A stretch of 64,000 bases of DNA from Lonicera japonica. Lineage: Eukaryota; Streptophyta; Magnoliopsida; Dipsacales; Caprifoliaceae. Every line of letters begins with the position of its first letter. Position 1 is the first letter of the stretch. Both the position numbers and the translations under genes were made by a program. Under the pieces are notes generated by a model. That model saw nothing but the letters and a program-made list of their open reading frames with translations, was not told where the DNA came from and searched no databases. This document shows positions 25,201 to 35,840 of this stretch, one piece after another. The stretch spans positions 1 to 64,000 of the forward strand of contig JAKCWG010000963.1 of NCBI GenBank assembly GCA_021464415.1, written 5' to 3'.

Positions 25201-26258
25201 TCAAATGTTCCTACAGCTAGAGCGGCAACTTTTGCTCGATTTCCAACGCGTAGGTCCACTTCTCCTTTAGCCAGCTTCCTACTCCTTTTGAGTCCCTGTA
25301 CATTTGCACAAATGTGAGATGCACTACCAGTATCTAATACCCAAGAAGTAGAAGAAGCTGAAGTAACATTTACTTCTATAACGTAAGTACCTGAAGACGA
25401 AGGGGCTAGTCCCTTCTTTTTGTCGTCAAGGTATTTCTTGCAGTTTCTCTTCCAATGACCCTTTTCATTGCAGTGAAAACATATCATTTCAGCTTGTGGA
25501 TTAGGCTTGGGCTCAGAATCTTGCTTCTTGTTCTTCCAGTTCTTAACTGGAGCTTTACCTTTGCCTTTGGCATTGGACTTTCCTTTGCCATTTCCACCCT
25601 TCTTGAAACCCTTTCCCTTTTGAACCATCAGAACATTATTCTTTCCTTTCTTAACAATATTCTGCTCAGCTGTTTTCAGCATCCCATGCATCTCAGTTAA
25701 TGTCTTCTCCAAGCTGTGCATATTGAAGTTCATAATGAAACCATCATATGACTCAGGCAGCGACTGGAGAATGACATCAGTGGCCAGCTCTTGGCTAATA
25801 GTTGTCCCCAACCTTTCTAGGTGATCAATGTACCCAATCATTTTGAGTACATGAGGACTAACTGAGCCTCCCTCAGGAAGCTTGCAAGAAAACAAAGACT
25901 TAGTAGTCTCGAAGCGTTCGACTCGAGCTTGTTCCTGAAACAAACTCTTTAGTTCCTTAACCATGTCGAATGCATTCATGTTTTCAAACTGCTTCTGCAG
26001 ATCAGCATTCATGCTAGCAAGCATGAGACATGAAACATCTAAATCATCATTCAGATGCTTCTGATATGCATCTTTCTGTGCACGAGGAGCATTAGCTGCT
26101 GGTTCTTCAGGAATAGCATTTTCGAGGACATAATCTTTCCTCTCCTGTTTGAGAACAATTCTCAGATTCCTAAACCAGTCTAGGAAGTTGGTTGTATTTA
26201 GTTTTTCCTTCTCAAGGACAGATCGCAACGAAAAAGCGGTTGTGTTATGGTTCGTCAT
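22293..26258 (-). CDS. gag-pol: Copia gag-pol polyprotein, 1321 aa, intact
   Basis: This single ORF encodes the whole copia polyprotein, which is cleaved into capsid, protease, integrase and RT-RNase H. Gag spans about residues 1-255, with a Lys/Gly-rich tail and a CCHC zinc knuckle at about 260-273 ('CFHCNEKGHWKRNC'). Protease 'WVLDTGSASHIC' has an intact DTG at about 309-311. GAG-pre-integrase ('YLWHCRLGHINEKRM') is followed by integrase with D ('HTDVCGP'), D ('RSDRGGEY') and E ('NGVSERRNRTL') in place. RT has 'YVDDILL', and RNase H has 'STTEAEYVAASEAAKEAVW' and a C-terminal 'VADPLTKPL'. I see no missing catalytic residue, and the length is normal for a one-ORF plant copia. Assignment to a lineage (Tork, Angela etc.) was not attempted. 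Confidence 0.98.
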   Translation of the reverse strand: MTNHNTTAFSLRSVLEKEKLNTTNFLDWFRNLRIVLKQERKDYVLENAIPEEPAANAPRAQKDAYQKHLNDDLDVSCLMLASMNADLQKQFENMNAFDMVKELKSLFQEQARVERFETTKSLFSCKLPEGGSVSPHVLKMIGYIDHLERLGTTISQELATDVILQSLPESYDGFIMNFNMHSLEKTLTEMHGMLKTAEQNIVKKGKNNVLMVQKGKGFKKGGNGKGKSNAKGKGKAPVKNWKNKKQDSEPKPNPQAEMICFHCNEKGHWKRNCKKYLDDKKKGLAPSSSGTYVIEVNVTSASSTSWVLDTGSASHICANVQGLKRSRKLAKGEVDLRVGNRAKVAALAVGTFEILLPSGLILELNNCYYVPAFSRNIISISLLDEEGFEFNFKDKRCSFSLNNMQYGIGQLLDGLYILNLEIPVYNVNNKRIKSDDSNPTYLWHCRLGHINEKRMLKLHKDGLLNSFDFQSFERCESCLLGKMTKSPFNGNNDRASDLLALIHTDVCGPLNTTARGGYQYFITFTDDFSRYGYVYLIKHKSESFEKFKEFQNEVQNQLGKTIKALRSDRGGEYLSQEFIDHLKSCGIVSQLTPPGTPQWNGVSERRNRTLLDMVRSMMSQTSLPISFWGYALETAAFTLNRSPSKAVEKTPYELWTGKVPSLSFLKIWGCDVFVRRLITTKLEPKSDKCFFVGYPKETKGYYFYNPTENKVFVARNGVFLEREFLSKENSGSTIHLEEIRDDSNLNEEPQQSMQIVAETPEEVTVLRRSSRPRREPERLSLFVSDEQDIVLLDNNEPSTFKEAMESSSSEKWLEAMKSEMKSMDDNQVWDLVDMPNGCRAIGCKWVFKIKIDKDGKIDVYKARLVAKGYRQIHGIDYDESFSPVAMFKSIRILLSIAAYYDYEIWQMDVKTAFLNGYLEEDVYMTQPEGFVDPRNANKVCKLKRSIYGLKQASRSWNLRFDETIKKFDFRKNEEEPCVYKKTSGSAIVFLVLYVDDILLIGNDIPMLESVKTWLGKCFSMKDLGEAAYILGIKIYRDRSRKLIGLSQSNYLDKVLRRFNMQDSKRGFLPMTHGTTLSKTQCPQTQDERDRMSRIPYASAIGSIMYAMLCTRPDVACALSVTSRYQSDPGESHWTAVKNILKYLRRTRDIFLIYGGEEELVVNGYTDSGFQSDKDDFRSQSGFVFCLNGGAVSWKSSKQATVADSTTEAEYVAASEAAKEAVWVKKFITELGVIPSSTNPVDLYCDNNGAIAQAKEPRSHQKSKHIQRRYHLIREFISNGDVKICKVPTDENVADPLTKPLSQTKHDRHFSALGIRFMNEWS

Positions 26259-27885
26259 CTATCTACAGCAAAATAACATATGCAAACATTTAATATGCTT
26301 ATTTATAAAAAATTCCTACTATGTCTTACACACAATTGTCCCAATAGGACATAGTAGGTCCAAGATCCATATTACACAAGGTATTAAGAAAGCTTTGGCT
26401 TTTCACTTAAACTTTGTTAATTAGGTAAGCAACATTTGTTAATTACATCCTATGTAATTCTTGGTTTGTTGAGTTTTACATCTTATGTTTCGGCTTCTCA
26501 ACACTTTGCCTCAAGGCCCAAAACCGTTTTGATGGCCCGTGAAATCAAACCAACACTTTTCTGATTTATGGATGTCCGACTTCCATACTATTAATTTATG
26601 ATGATTTAAGATAACCCCGTTTTGGCAGGCGTCTTCTAAAATAATCATAAAATTAATAGTTATCAGTATTGGAAAGGCACAAATAATTTCATTTGTTCTA
26701 GGGACATAAATATGCAGTCTCACAATAATACAACAGAATATTTAAACATGCATCAACCAAAAATATGTGATATAGTATGGCCAGAGAAATAAAGCTACTA
26801 ATTAACTATGCTCTCCCATCCTTTGTAGCTTTGGACATTCCAAAGTTCTTGGCTATCTTCTCTTGTGATGAGGGATCCTCCATCTTCTATGCGAGGTAAT
26901 TATACAATCAATTGTACATCCTAATACAAGAGACTAGTAATTGAAACTAGTAATTGAAATTACATTGCAAAACAAAAAAAACGACACGCAGGCCGTATTT
27001 ATATATTACAATAAAAACAAGACGACACGCAGGCCGTATTTAGTTTGGCCATACTATATCACTATAAATAATAACCCTGCAAGTTAGTATTATCCCATAA
27101 CACAACACATTGCATACTCATAAAAGGAAACATAAATTTAATCAATTATTAAATAAACAATTAGGGGTCGAGAGGCAACGCCCCCGCGGGGTTTGGGGCA
27201 GCGCCCCAACGGGGTCGAGGGGCAGCGCCCCGCGGGGTTTGGGGCAGCGCCCCAACCGGGGTCCGGGGGGTGGACACCCCGGCGGCGGTCCCGCTGACCG
27301 GTCAGCGGGCTCGGTGTATGACCTGCAAGAGAATCATACTTCTGCCACCGTGGAAAATTTGAACGATTTCAAATTATTTCCTCCAGAAACGTGTCTGATC
27401 TTATCAGACAGATTCGTCTAGACTAATCACATTAATCTGCCCTATCTCGTTAATCAAATCAACGTGAACGAACCCGATAGCCGTGATCTCATCAAGTCTA
27501 TCAGATTGCGTAAACCCTAAACGAACGATTCTGAAAAACGCTAAACATGATAATTGCGGAATTAAAATCACAACAGCATATGATGAACCCTAATCAAAAA
27601 CGACTTAACAGAATCATGAACATGTCGATAACAGTCATACAATAATCACGTTTTTGACATATCAGATCTCTATTAATCAGATTATAAAGGGACATATCGT
27701 ATATGTAAACTGATTAACGAAAACAGAAACATGCTACAGAAAACGATTAACCCATTAATCGATATTACTAAAACCTAGCATGATACTAAAATCCGAATAT
27801 GAAATTAATCGAAATTTTAAACGAGAACAGATCTTCAAGTTATAAAACGATTATAATCATGATCGAAATTAAAGAACAGCAATAA
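26259..27885 (-). other. Long untranslated leader of the intact copia element
   Basis: About 1.6 kb between PBS and start codon with no supported ORF. It contains an 11-bp hairpin (26315-26325 with 26348-26358), a 17-bp inverted pair (26767-26783 with 27046-27062), a 41-bp-spaced direct repeat of 'acgacacgcaggccgtattt' (26981 and 27022) and a GC-rich repeat block at 27165-27310. Confidence 0.7.
27165..27310 (-). repeat. GC-rich tandem repeat block in leader
   Basis: 'ggggcagcgcccc' recurs, with a longer unit of about 44 bp ('ggggtcgaggggcagcgccc' ... 'ggggtttggggcagcgcccc') present about twice. Base composition contrasts sharply with the AT-rich surroundings. It ends in a small palindrome 'ccgctgaccggtcagcgg'. 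Confidence 0.85.
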
Positions 27886-27890
27886 CCTCC

Positions 27891-27901
27891 CTCTGATACC
27901 A
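27891..27901 (-). other. Primer-binding site (iMet tRNA type)
   Basis: The minus strand reads TGGTATCAGAG one base after the 5' LTR end, a perfect match to the usual copia PBS. Confidence 0.9.
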
Positions 27902-27902
27902 C

Positions 27903-29234
27903 TGTTAGTAAATTAGGGCAGTAATCATGCATCGCATACACTAATTTACGCACTAATCATTGAATCCTATGATCTATGCAGTTCAATAAGATCGACAGAT
28001 GACATACCTTAATCGAGATTTGATGTCAATGAAACGAACAGGATGGATCTGATCCTTCTGTTGTTGTCGTCCTTAGCGTAGAAAACACGACGCCTCTACG
28101 GTATGCACACACGAACGAGATGAGATCTTGCTTGGTGTACTAGCGCCCTCTAGGGTTCTCTCTGCTATTTCGAATTTTCTTGCCTCTCTCAATTTCGTTG
28201 ACGGCCAAGAAGAACAAAGGTTCCCTTTTATAAGGGAACCCTAGTGAGAACCCTAAGCAACAAACGAACTGGGCCCAAGTCCAACTTGGCCCGTTTTAAT
28301 TCGTTTTGATCCAACTCGTTTTGGTGTGCGACCCTGTAGGTTTTACACTCTTTGGCCGTACAATTAAAACCCGTTTTATTATACGAACAGTAAGCGGTTT
28401 CTAGTAAAACATTACTATTATCCAAAGGGTATAAAGGTCAAAAACGACACAACCTTAAATTGATATTTCACACATTAACTCCTTTTGTCAATCGATATCT
28501 AGATTGAACACAAGACTAGGCAAGTGTCATTCTTGTATAGTTCAATCTTTATTTCTTGATCTCTAAGTATAATTAATCCAAAACAAATGACATCTCATTT
28601 GTGCATGGCCATGCAAATATTAATTACACTTATCAAGGGGCCCAACGATATCTCTCTCAATATATGAGAGTGACAAATCCCATCTTGATCAACCACATAC
28701 CTCTACATAGTTCATAGTATGCTCGGTCATCATCTTTATAATTACTCGGTCAAGAGCAACGTTTGATAATGCCTGATATGCTAATCCCTATGTTGGTAAC
28801 CATGGCGATCTCAGGTCTGAGGATAATACGATATCACAAATGGGGAACATCACTGATGACATTATGTAACACTCCTCGCAGTGTCCCCAAAGCGGGTCAG
28901 TCCAATACTTTGTTCCCTAACAAGTATCAGTATGTTCAGCTTGATATCTCCATATCCATGACTTGTGGAACATAGTCATCAGCTGACCCATACTCTAATC
29001 ATTATATCAATGTGATCCTAGGTTATTGATACATGATTAGGGACATCTAAACAATATTATTATTACATTACTAGCATCCCACAATCTAGTCACGTACTTG
29101 ATGAACTAGTATTAATAAATATTATTTACAAGAGATTATAAAGTAAAATAAATAAACTTTATTAATAAAAATAAGCATAAGACATCCAAGTACAAATCAT
29201 AATCTATGAATAGTCCTAGGACATATCTCTTTCA
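27903..29234 (-). repeat. 5' LTR of intact copia element
   Basis: 1332 bp, the same as the left LTR by eye. On the minus strand it carries the TATA box at 28219-28240. Confidence 0.95.
28219..28240 (-). promoter_or_regulatory. TATA box centred in a palindrome (5' LTR copy)
   Basis: The minus strand reads TTATAAAAGG within 9-bp inverted arms. It is the likely core promoter of the intact element. Confidence 0.6.
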
Positions 29235-29264
29235 GATCTCACAAGAACTTTGGCGCAAGTATTG

Positions 29265-29630
29265 TAAATCTATTTTTTTGCTAAATCCGCAAACAACTAA
29301 TTAATTATACATATTTTAGTCCACATATATTTTTATACTAAATCGAGCGCAAGTAATGCATATATGATACAAATTTTTGTGTAAATATGTTTTTACACCA
29401 AATTTGCAATCAACTAATGATATATATTTTAGTAGAAATTTATTTTTGCACTGAATTCGCAACCAAATAATGTTATATATATATATATATACGTATTTAG
29501 TGCAAATTTGATTTCCACTAAATTTGTAGACAAATTAAGATATAAATTGAAGCATAGATTTATTTTTGCACTAAATCCGTAAACAATTAAAGATGTAAAT
29601 TTAAATACAAATATATTTTTGCACTAAAAA
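29265..29630. repeat. AT-rich minisatellite, about 57-bp period
   Basis: Six to seven degenerate units carry cores such as 'tttttgcactaaatccgcaa' plus 'caactaatgatatatatttt'. They start immediately right of the intact copia element. One unit contains a (TA)n run. Confidence 0.75.
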
Positions 29631-29639
29631 TAAATTCTC

Positions 29640-30409
29640 ATGGGAACTCTGGTGACTGCGTTGGAGGTAAAACAATGGTTGCAGGACTGAGCTCCGGTGG
29701 GCGGAGGCGATGGGTGAGACTTACCAAATTTTGAACCGAACCGAGCTGAAATCAAATTTTGGAGTTCGGTTTGGGTTTGGATCTTCCTAATTTCTATCCT
29801 AACCGAAACTAAAAACACATCTACACACCAACTGTCCAACCCCTCTTTTTGTCCTTTCTCTATTTCAAATGGATGATTATTAAAACACCCCTAAATTGTA
29901 GTCTCGCAACTACTTAGGAGAGGATCGAGTGAGCCACGGTGAAATAAAAGGGACAGTTGTCTCCCCTACATTTTTAAAAGTACAATTCTAACCCTACAAA
30001 TTACTTTTAAAAATTGGAAATATATGCATATTACATTTATTTGCTCCTTCATAATTTTTCAAAATTTAATAATAGTATTTATATTTCCCCGACCCTATTT
30101 GATTAGTATAAGTTCCCCAAACTTAAGGTCACTCCTCTAGGACATGGCTTCTTTTGTTTGTTTGTTTATTCTAGGGACGATAAGTCCTGTACTTGGTTTG
30201 GTGGGGTTATTAATTTCAAAATGTATACATTCAGACTACAACACTGGGAGGTGGGAGCCTGATTTATGTCTCGAGCAACAGGTTTGCTGATCCGTGCAAG
30301 TTTGGGTAAGATTTATTGGTTTTACGTTAGATCACCAGCACAACAACCTATTGACAACTACAACTAAGGGTGTGGATATACTTGTAAATATTTATCAGGC
30401 TACGGCTAT
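29640..30409. other. Unclassified intergenic sequence
   Basis: Includes imperfect 'aaccgaacc/ggttcggtttggg' simple sequence at 29730-29780. No supported gene. Confidence 0.3.
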
Positions 30410-30412
30410 TAA

Positions 30413-30756
30413 GCCCCTGTTTCGTAGAAAACTAAAAACTACATTTTTAGCTTTCTACCAAAAAGTCAACTTTATTTTCACACTTCTCAAAATTCACTTC
30501 ACTTTACTTTCTCTCTCATAAAAATGTTAAAACACCATAACTTTAAATCCAAAAATCGGAATTAGATAAAAAAATAATTTGAAACCTACTCATCAAGATC
30601 TATAAAATAAGATCCATTGTGACTATTTTTTGAGTTTTTTCTTGAGTTTTCTTGAATTGGTTGAAAAACTACAACAAAAACTAAACTCAACTTTTCAACC
30701 TACTTTCACACTTCCCAATAAAAAAACTCAACTCAAAATCTGCACCAAACAAGGTC
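30413..30756. mobile_element. Tourist-like (PIF/Harbinger-type) MITE
   Basis: The left end GCCCCTGTTTCGT matches the reverse complement of the right end (GACCTTGTTTGGT) at about 10 of 13 positions. The 344-bp segment is bordered by TAA on both sides (30410-30412 and 30757-30759), the 3-bp TSD usual for PIF/Harbinger MITEs. It has no coding capacity. Confidence 0.6.
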
Positions 30757-30761
30757 TAAGG

Positions 30762-31141
30762 ATTTGAGTATGTTCGCTTGTGTTTTAGTTGAGGTTGATT
30801 TCAATTTTGATTCGATTTATGTGCTTACTATTGAGAGGGCCGGGGTTAGTTATCAGATTGAGGTGGCTTATGAGGAGTTGCCTAAGTGTTGCTCTCATTT
30901 TCGTTTGGTTCGCCATATGCTTTCAGAGTGTAGATGTCCGCGACAGGGTCGCTCCATGGATTCTCGTTGCCGTGAGGGCAAGAGTCTTGCTGTTCAAGTT
31001 AGGCAGGAATATAGGCAAGCTGTATCCTTCATCCCCAACCAATATTTCTTCCGCCTCTCAGGCTATGCCTCTAGTTTTTGATATGGTTTTGGATTTGGTT
31101 ACTTTGGGTATTTCAACGACTTCAATATTGTTTTAGACTTG
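30762..31141 (+). pseudogene. LINE-type ORF1 remnant (zf-CCHC_4 region), 5' part
   Basis: The peptide 'LVEVDFNFDSIYVLTIERAG' followed by 'VSYQIEVAYEELPKCCSHF' matches the DUF4283/zf-CCHC_4 segment of plant LINE ORF1-like proteins, which bind nucleic acid. In the zinc knuckle the second Cys is Phe, so metal binding is lost. The frame is cut at 31141 by the gypsy insertion and resumes beyond 41672. A stop interrupts it near 31081. Confidence 0.6.
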
Positions 31142-34100
31142 TGTAACACCCCCGCCTTAATCTACAGGACAACACCTGTAATTAAGACCTGGAGTGCTAC
31201 TAACTCATCTTAGATTGACTAAAATGGATATATATGAAAACCCATAAAGAAATTTAAACATTAAATATCACACATGTCAATCATGCCAGCTAGAAAAAGA
31301 TAGTACTGTACAAAATCATGGATACATGTAACCAATTTACAAAGCCAAACTAAGCAGGTGAAAGTCAATAGATAACACTTCGGGCTAGCCGTGGCTTCCC
31401 GAGATAACATATACATAACAAAAATGAATCTGTGTCAGAGCCATCTATTTTGTTCCCGAACCCGTATTCCCGTTACCATCGTTCGCCCCCTGTGTACCTG
31501 TAATTGTAAATAAAACATGGGGTGAGCTCACAGCTCAGTAGGGGGAAAGCAGGGAATAACATAACGAGAATACAACTTACAGTTCAACAACAATTCAGAT
31601 TATAACAAATGCTTTGGTTTTAAAACCATCATCCTATGAAACTATATGTGCTCATGCATACGCAAGTTACCTCCCTTGTGTCAACCTCAGATCCACGTAG
31701 CCAGAATATATCCATACCGAACCGGAGTATAGCAAGGGCCTGACCGCCCGAGAGAAAATTTGACAATAATCATAAATTGGCCCATTGGCCCATCGGCCCC
31801 AGGCTATATCATTTGATCATAATCAATTTGGACCACATGTCCACTAATAGTAACATAACCACAGAACCATTAGTGCCTCACCGTTGTCTAGATTTCCGAG
31901 CTACACACCGCTGGCTCTAGACAGCCGACGCGTTGCTGCCCTCCGGAGGTTTGGGGATTTTCAACCAAAGAGCACCAGGCCCTACTTATTTTCCATCCCG
32001 GTAGGCACAGATCAATACATCATCCCTTCACAATCGAGGGGCCACAATAGAATCATATCCGGATCCATATCAGGATCATATCACATCCAGAACGATACCA
32101 TAATCATAAGAAACTCCTAGAGATAGATAATCACTTGTTTCAGAATTCCACAAGAGCATAGATAGCCCTCCATATCATGGAGAAGAGATATAATTCTCCC
32201 AAGAGATAATTTTCGCACCATATGCCATAAGAATGTTCTGAGCTTGCCATGAGATAATCCAAGTGCCGGGTTGACATAACAATTATGCATAACGTGCAAT
32301 CCATGCTCTTTATTGTAAACTAGAAACAACCCATGCCACTTAAACTTCATTCATTATGTATCCATGTTGCTTAGCGCATACATAATCCATTTACTAATCC
32401 ACTTGGATTCAACCAAGTGTATATGTTCAACGAACATCACTTACAAGTCTATGTTACATAGATGTCAAGTTCAAGTGGCATATTTTGTTTTAACCCATGC
32501 ATCATAGATACACTAAAACCACATATGCCATATAAACTCTAACCAATTTACATTCATGTTCTTTGGTGTATATGAAACCCTTGACTAATCATTTTCTTGA
32601 TAAACCAACACATATACATTCAAAGAACATCCGTATGAATCAATAACATGTAATTATGGAGCTTAGATGGCATATCTTACTTCATATCATAATATCATAA
32701 CTCAATCATGCAAAAATTATGTATATCCAATGATATGATCAACATATTAACGTATACGTATAAAATCATTCTTGCATAATTAATAACAAGAAGGTATGTG
32801 CTTCATATCGAACATATATGTATAAAATCACTCATCTTTATATAAATAAAATCATATCATCAAGTTTGGAAAACATATAACCCCTACCTCAAGTGTATAG
32901 ACCAAAAGAGGAAAGAAAGTTATAAACCGAAGCCCCGTTCGGTGAAATCCTCAAGCTCTCGCGTCAACACGTTCCTAGGCTAGCAAAACCCACAAATCAA
33001 TGATGTATAAACTCCAACTTGTATAGCCAAAGCTCATACTTGAGCTTTTATAGGAGAAAATCAAGGTAGGAATATAGAAGAAATTACGATAGCTCAAAGA
33101 TAGCTAGAAATAACAAATCGCGAAAGACCAAAACTTCTTATTTAGCAACCGAAATCGATTCGGACCACCCGAATTACCAAACAATCACTCAGATGAGTAT
33201 AAATAAGCTAATATAATTCAATTTAAAACAAATTAAAATACGGGATATTTGTAACGCCCCAAATCCCGTAAAGAGGATTTCTCCTCCGGGACCCGGTTTG
33301 TTACTGGTGCCGTACGTCGACGGCATTTTAACTGAGCAAAACTCCTATGTAAAACATAGAAATCCACAACCCAAACGACAAGAATATTTCCAGTTCACAA
33401 ACTATATCCACAAAACAAAATGAGGCACTACAATTCAACAACCAGCCTCCAACGAGGTCCCAAGTACAATGTTTTTCCAATCTCCATATACAATAATATT
33501 AGTAAGGGTTCAATACATGTATCACTAACAATATAACAACCATGGGTTTTATACAAGAATCTAACACATCTTATTGGCAAAATTCTAATAGTAATGGTAT
33601 AGAGGCAGTCTAAGAGGACACATCTTTATTCTCCCATTTCCCAAAAGAACTTGCAGAGAAATCTGGATGGAAAGTAATTGGGGTGAGTCAAACAGACTCA
33701 GTGGGAATCATATATATATATATAAATAATGGGCTTTGTGTAAAAGACAATGTTCAGAAAATCTTTTTGTAAAATAACATGGAATCCCTCACACATGTAT
33801 ATATAGATAGTAGCTAAGAATGAAACATTTTCTTTGAAAATCCGCGTATAATGCATACTCGATATCAAATGAAATCCTATGGCACATTTAAAATATTTCA
33901 TCTCATAAATCTCGAGCCATAGTCTCGTAAATCTCACCACTATCCAAGCGTACAACCAGGTCTGCATTTCGTGGCCTTTCACCCACGCGGCAGCAGGGCC
34001 TCCCGTTAGTTTCCGTGCACGGTTTCGGGTCTTGCACCCAGGGGCTCTCTGTCCCAACTTAAAGTCTCAATCGTTAGAGACGAACCTGGGACCTAACATG

Positions 34101-35812
34101 GACTAGTGCTAGCTTATGATGTCAATAACATATCAATCGGCTCATTTAGATTGTAATTGTGCCATAAAACATGATTCCCATTAATCACATAGAATATGTA
34201 TAATGCAATCGATATAAAATATCTCATAACCACAATTTATAACATCATAACAACTTATAGGCAAAGGTTTTAACATAAATAATCTGCCACTTCAACCCTT
34301 AAGGATAAGTATTAAATTTTATAATAAGAATTATTAACAAATGATAGGTTTAGAAGTGGGTTTTCATGTGAACCAAGAGAATAGCCATAATCTCTTGTTA
34401 AAACATGTATTTTAATATATATATGTAGGCTATTCGAATCAGTAATTTCAACACCAAAGCGGTGCATCAACATATACTCAAGAAACCCGTTTTACATTTC
34501 TGTAACCAAATATAACACCACGTGAAACCAATGGAAGAAATCTCATATCAACCATTTTGAATAGTTTAGTAACTTATAAACAATGATTTAGTAACATAAA
34601 ATCACCACTTGAACCCACACAAGTAAACATTTAGCTTAGTAAAATAATTCATCAACCATCAAATGGGCTCCAAATGGGTTTTGTGCAAAATCAAGTGAAT
34701 AGCCTCAATTTCTTGTTGAAACACATATTTTAACGATAAACAGGCTATCCGAATAACCAATTTCGATGTAAAGGTGTAGTTTCACATAATTCCCAAAACC
34801 CATGTAGAAACTAGGTATATATGTGTATAAACATGTGGAGGAATGGTAATCAAGTAATAATAAGTTGTAAAATAGAGTTTAATGTTAGATTCCCACCTCA
34901 AGGAAGTTAGGTCATCATACTTGAAGGGCTGAGTCGAGCTAAGAACCGCTGAATCACAAAATCCCCAATTATATGCTTTGTGCCCTAGCCATGGAGGAAA
35001 GAAGGATGAAGAAGATGAAGATCGAGGTTTGTTTATGGGTTGAAATATAGATGAGAACCTCTCCGAAACCCCTTAGAAATGAGCTCTCAACTCTCTCTAA
35101 CTCCCTCTTAAAGTTGTGGCTCGAAAATGGGGGAGGAGGGGTCTTAAAATGCCGTAAAAATGGCCAAAACCGACTTACTGTTGTACCATGATCGATCATG
35201 GAGTCCACTGCCAGCACATGCATTTTCGATCTGGAGCACTGTTCGTATTTTGGTCATAACTTCTTGCTCGGAACTCCGATTGAGGTGATCTTTATGTCCA
35301 CGGAAAAATAATTCGAAGCTCTACAACTTCCTAAGAGGAAGTATCCTTAAATTATGGATGAATAAATTTCAGAAATTCGTAGAAGACAGCGCTCTGTCGA
35401 CGCGCTACCGAATGAACAGATTTTTGCAACTCGCGTACTTTGCACACTGTTTCGACCAACAAAAAGTGTGAATTAGCTTCCGGTCAAATCACGAAAGTTG
35501 TAGGTTGTATCAAAGCCTAAACATAGGCGCAAATGGAGGATTAATCGGACAAGTAATGAAGAAGTTACAATACCTCGAAGTTGGCAAAAATTAAGAAATC
35601 GCGCAAAGTGAAAACACGCGACTAACACCTCAATTTCAATTTGGACCACTCGAATTATGAAACAATCATTCCCACAAACTTGATATACCTACTATGATGT
35701 GTCAGAGGTGTTGGATTAGCTAACAAGGGTCCAAAAGCAAAAGTCCATGCCTTAACGGAGATTAAGCATTAACAGGGCTTGGGAATGGAACACGGGGTAT
35801 TACAATATTACA
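31142..35812 (-). repeat. 3' LTR of the gypsy element, split by a solo LTR
   Basis: The LTR runs 31142-33249, is interrupted by the solo LTR 33250-35804 plus its TSD copy (35805-35809), and finishes with three bases at 35810-35812. Net length is about 2111 bp. Compared with the other LTR it lacks about 500 bp corresponding to roughly 40970-41485. Confidence 0.9.
33250..35804 (-). mobile_element. Solo LTR, Ty3-gypsy, 2.56 kb, nested
   Basis: Begins TGTAACGCCCC, ends GGGGTATTACA, with perfect TSDs ATATT at 33245-33249 and 35805-35809. Its left end, reverse-complemented, resembles the right end of the 6786-10008 LTR ('acgggatt..ggggcgt.aca'), so it lies on the minus strand and belongs to a related family. 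It integrated three bases from the end of an existing LTR, later than that element. Confidence 0.93.
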
Positions 35813-35840
35813 ATCTCCCCCACTAATAAAAATTTCGTCC
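35813..35840 (-). other. Polypurine tract of the gypsy element
   Basis: The minus strand reads 'cgaaatttttattagtgggg' and then 'gagat' up to the 3' LTR, preceded by 'aatttcgagga'. This is the standard gypsy 3' junction. Confidence 0.85.

Larger units (their letters stand above)
20947..29234 (-). mobile_element. Complete, apparently intact Ty1/copia element, 8.29 kb
   Basis: Two 1332-bp LTRs (20947-22278 and 27903-29234) begin TGTTAGTAAATT and end CTCTTTCA on the plus strand; reading by eye finds no difference between them. Perfect TSDs GATCT lie at 20942-20946 and 29235-29239. The PBS next to the right LTR, the PPT next to the left LTR and the ORF all put the element on the minus strand, so the right LTR is the 5' LTR. 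A single uninterrupted 1321-codon gag-pol and matching LTRs point to a recent, possibly still active insertion. A long (about 1.6 kb) leader separates the PBS from the ORF. Confidence 0.98.

Noticed and set aside
22335..26424. Plus-strand ORFs opposite the intact gag-pol
   Set aside because: They are antisense shadows of a strongly supported minus-strand polyprotein and carry no domains.
27110..27421. 103-codon ORF rich in Gly/Arg/Pro
   Set aside because: It follows from the GC-rich repeat block in the retroelement leader and lies opposite to the element's sense strand.
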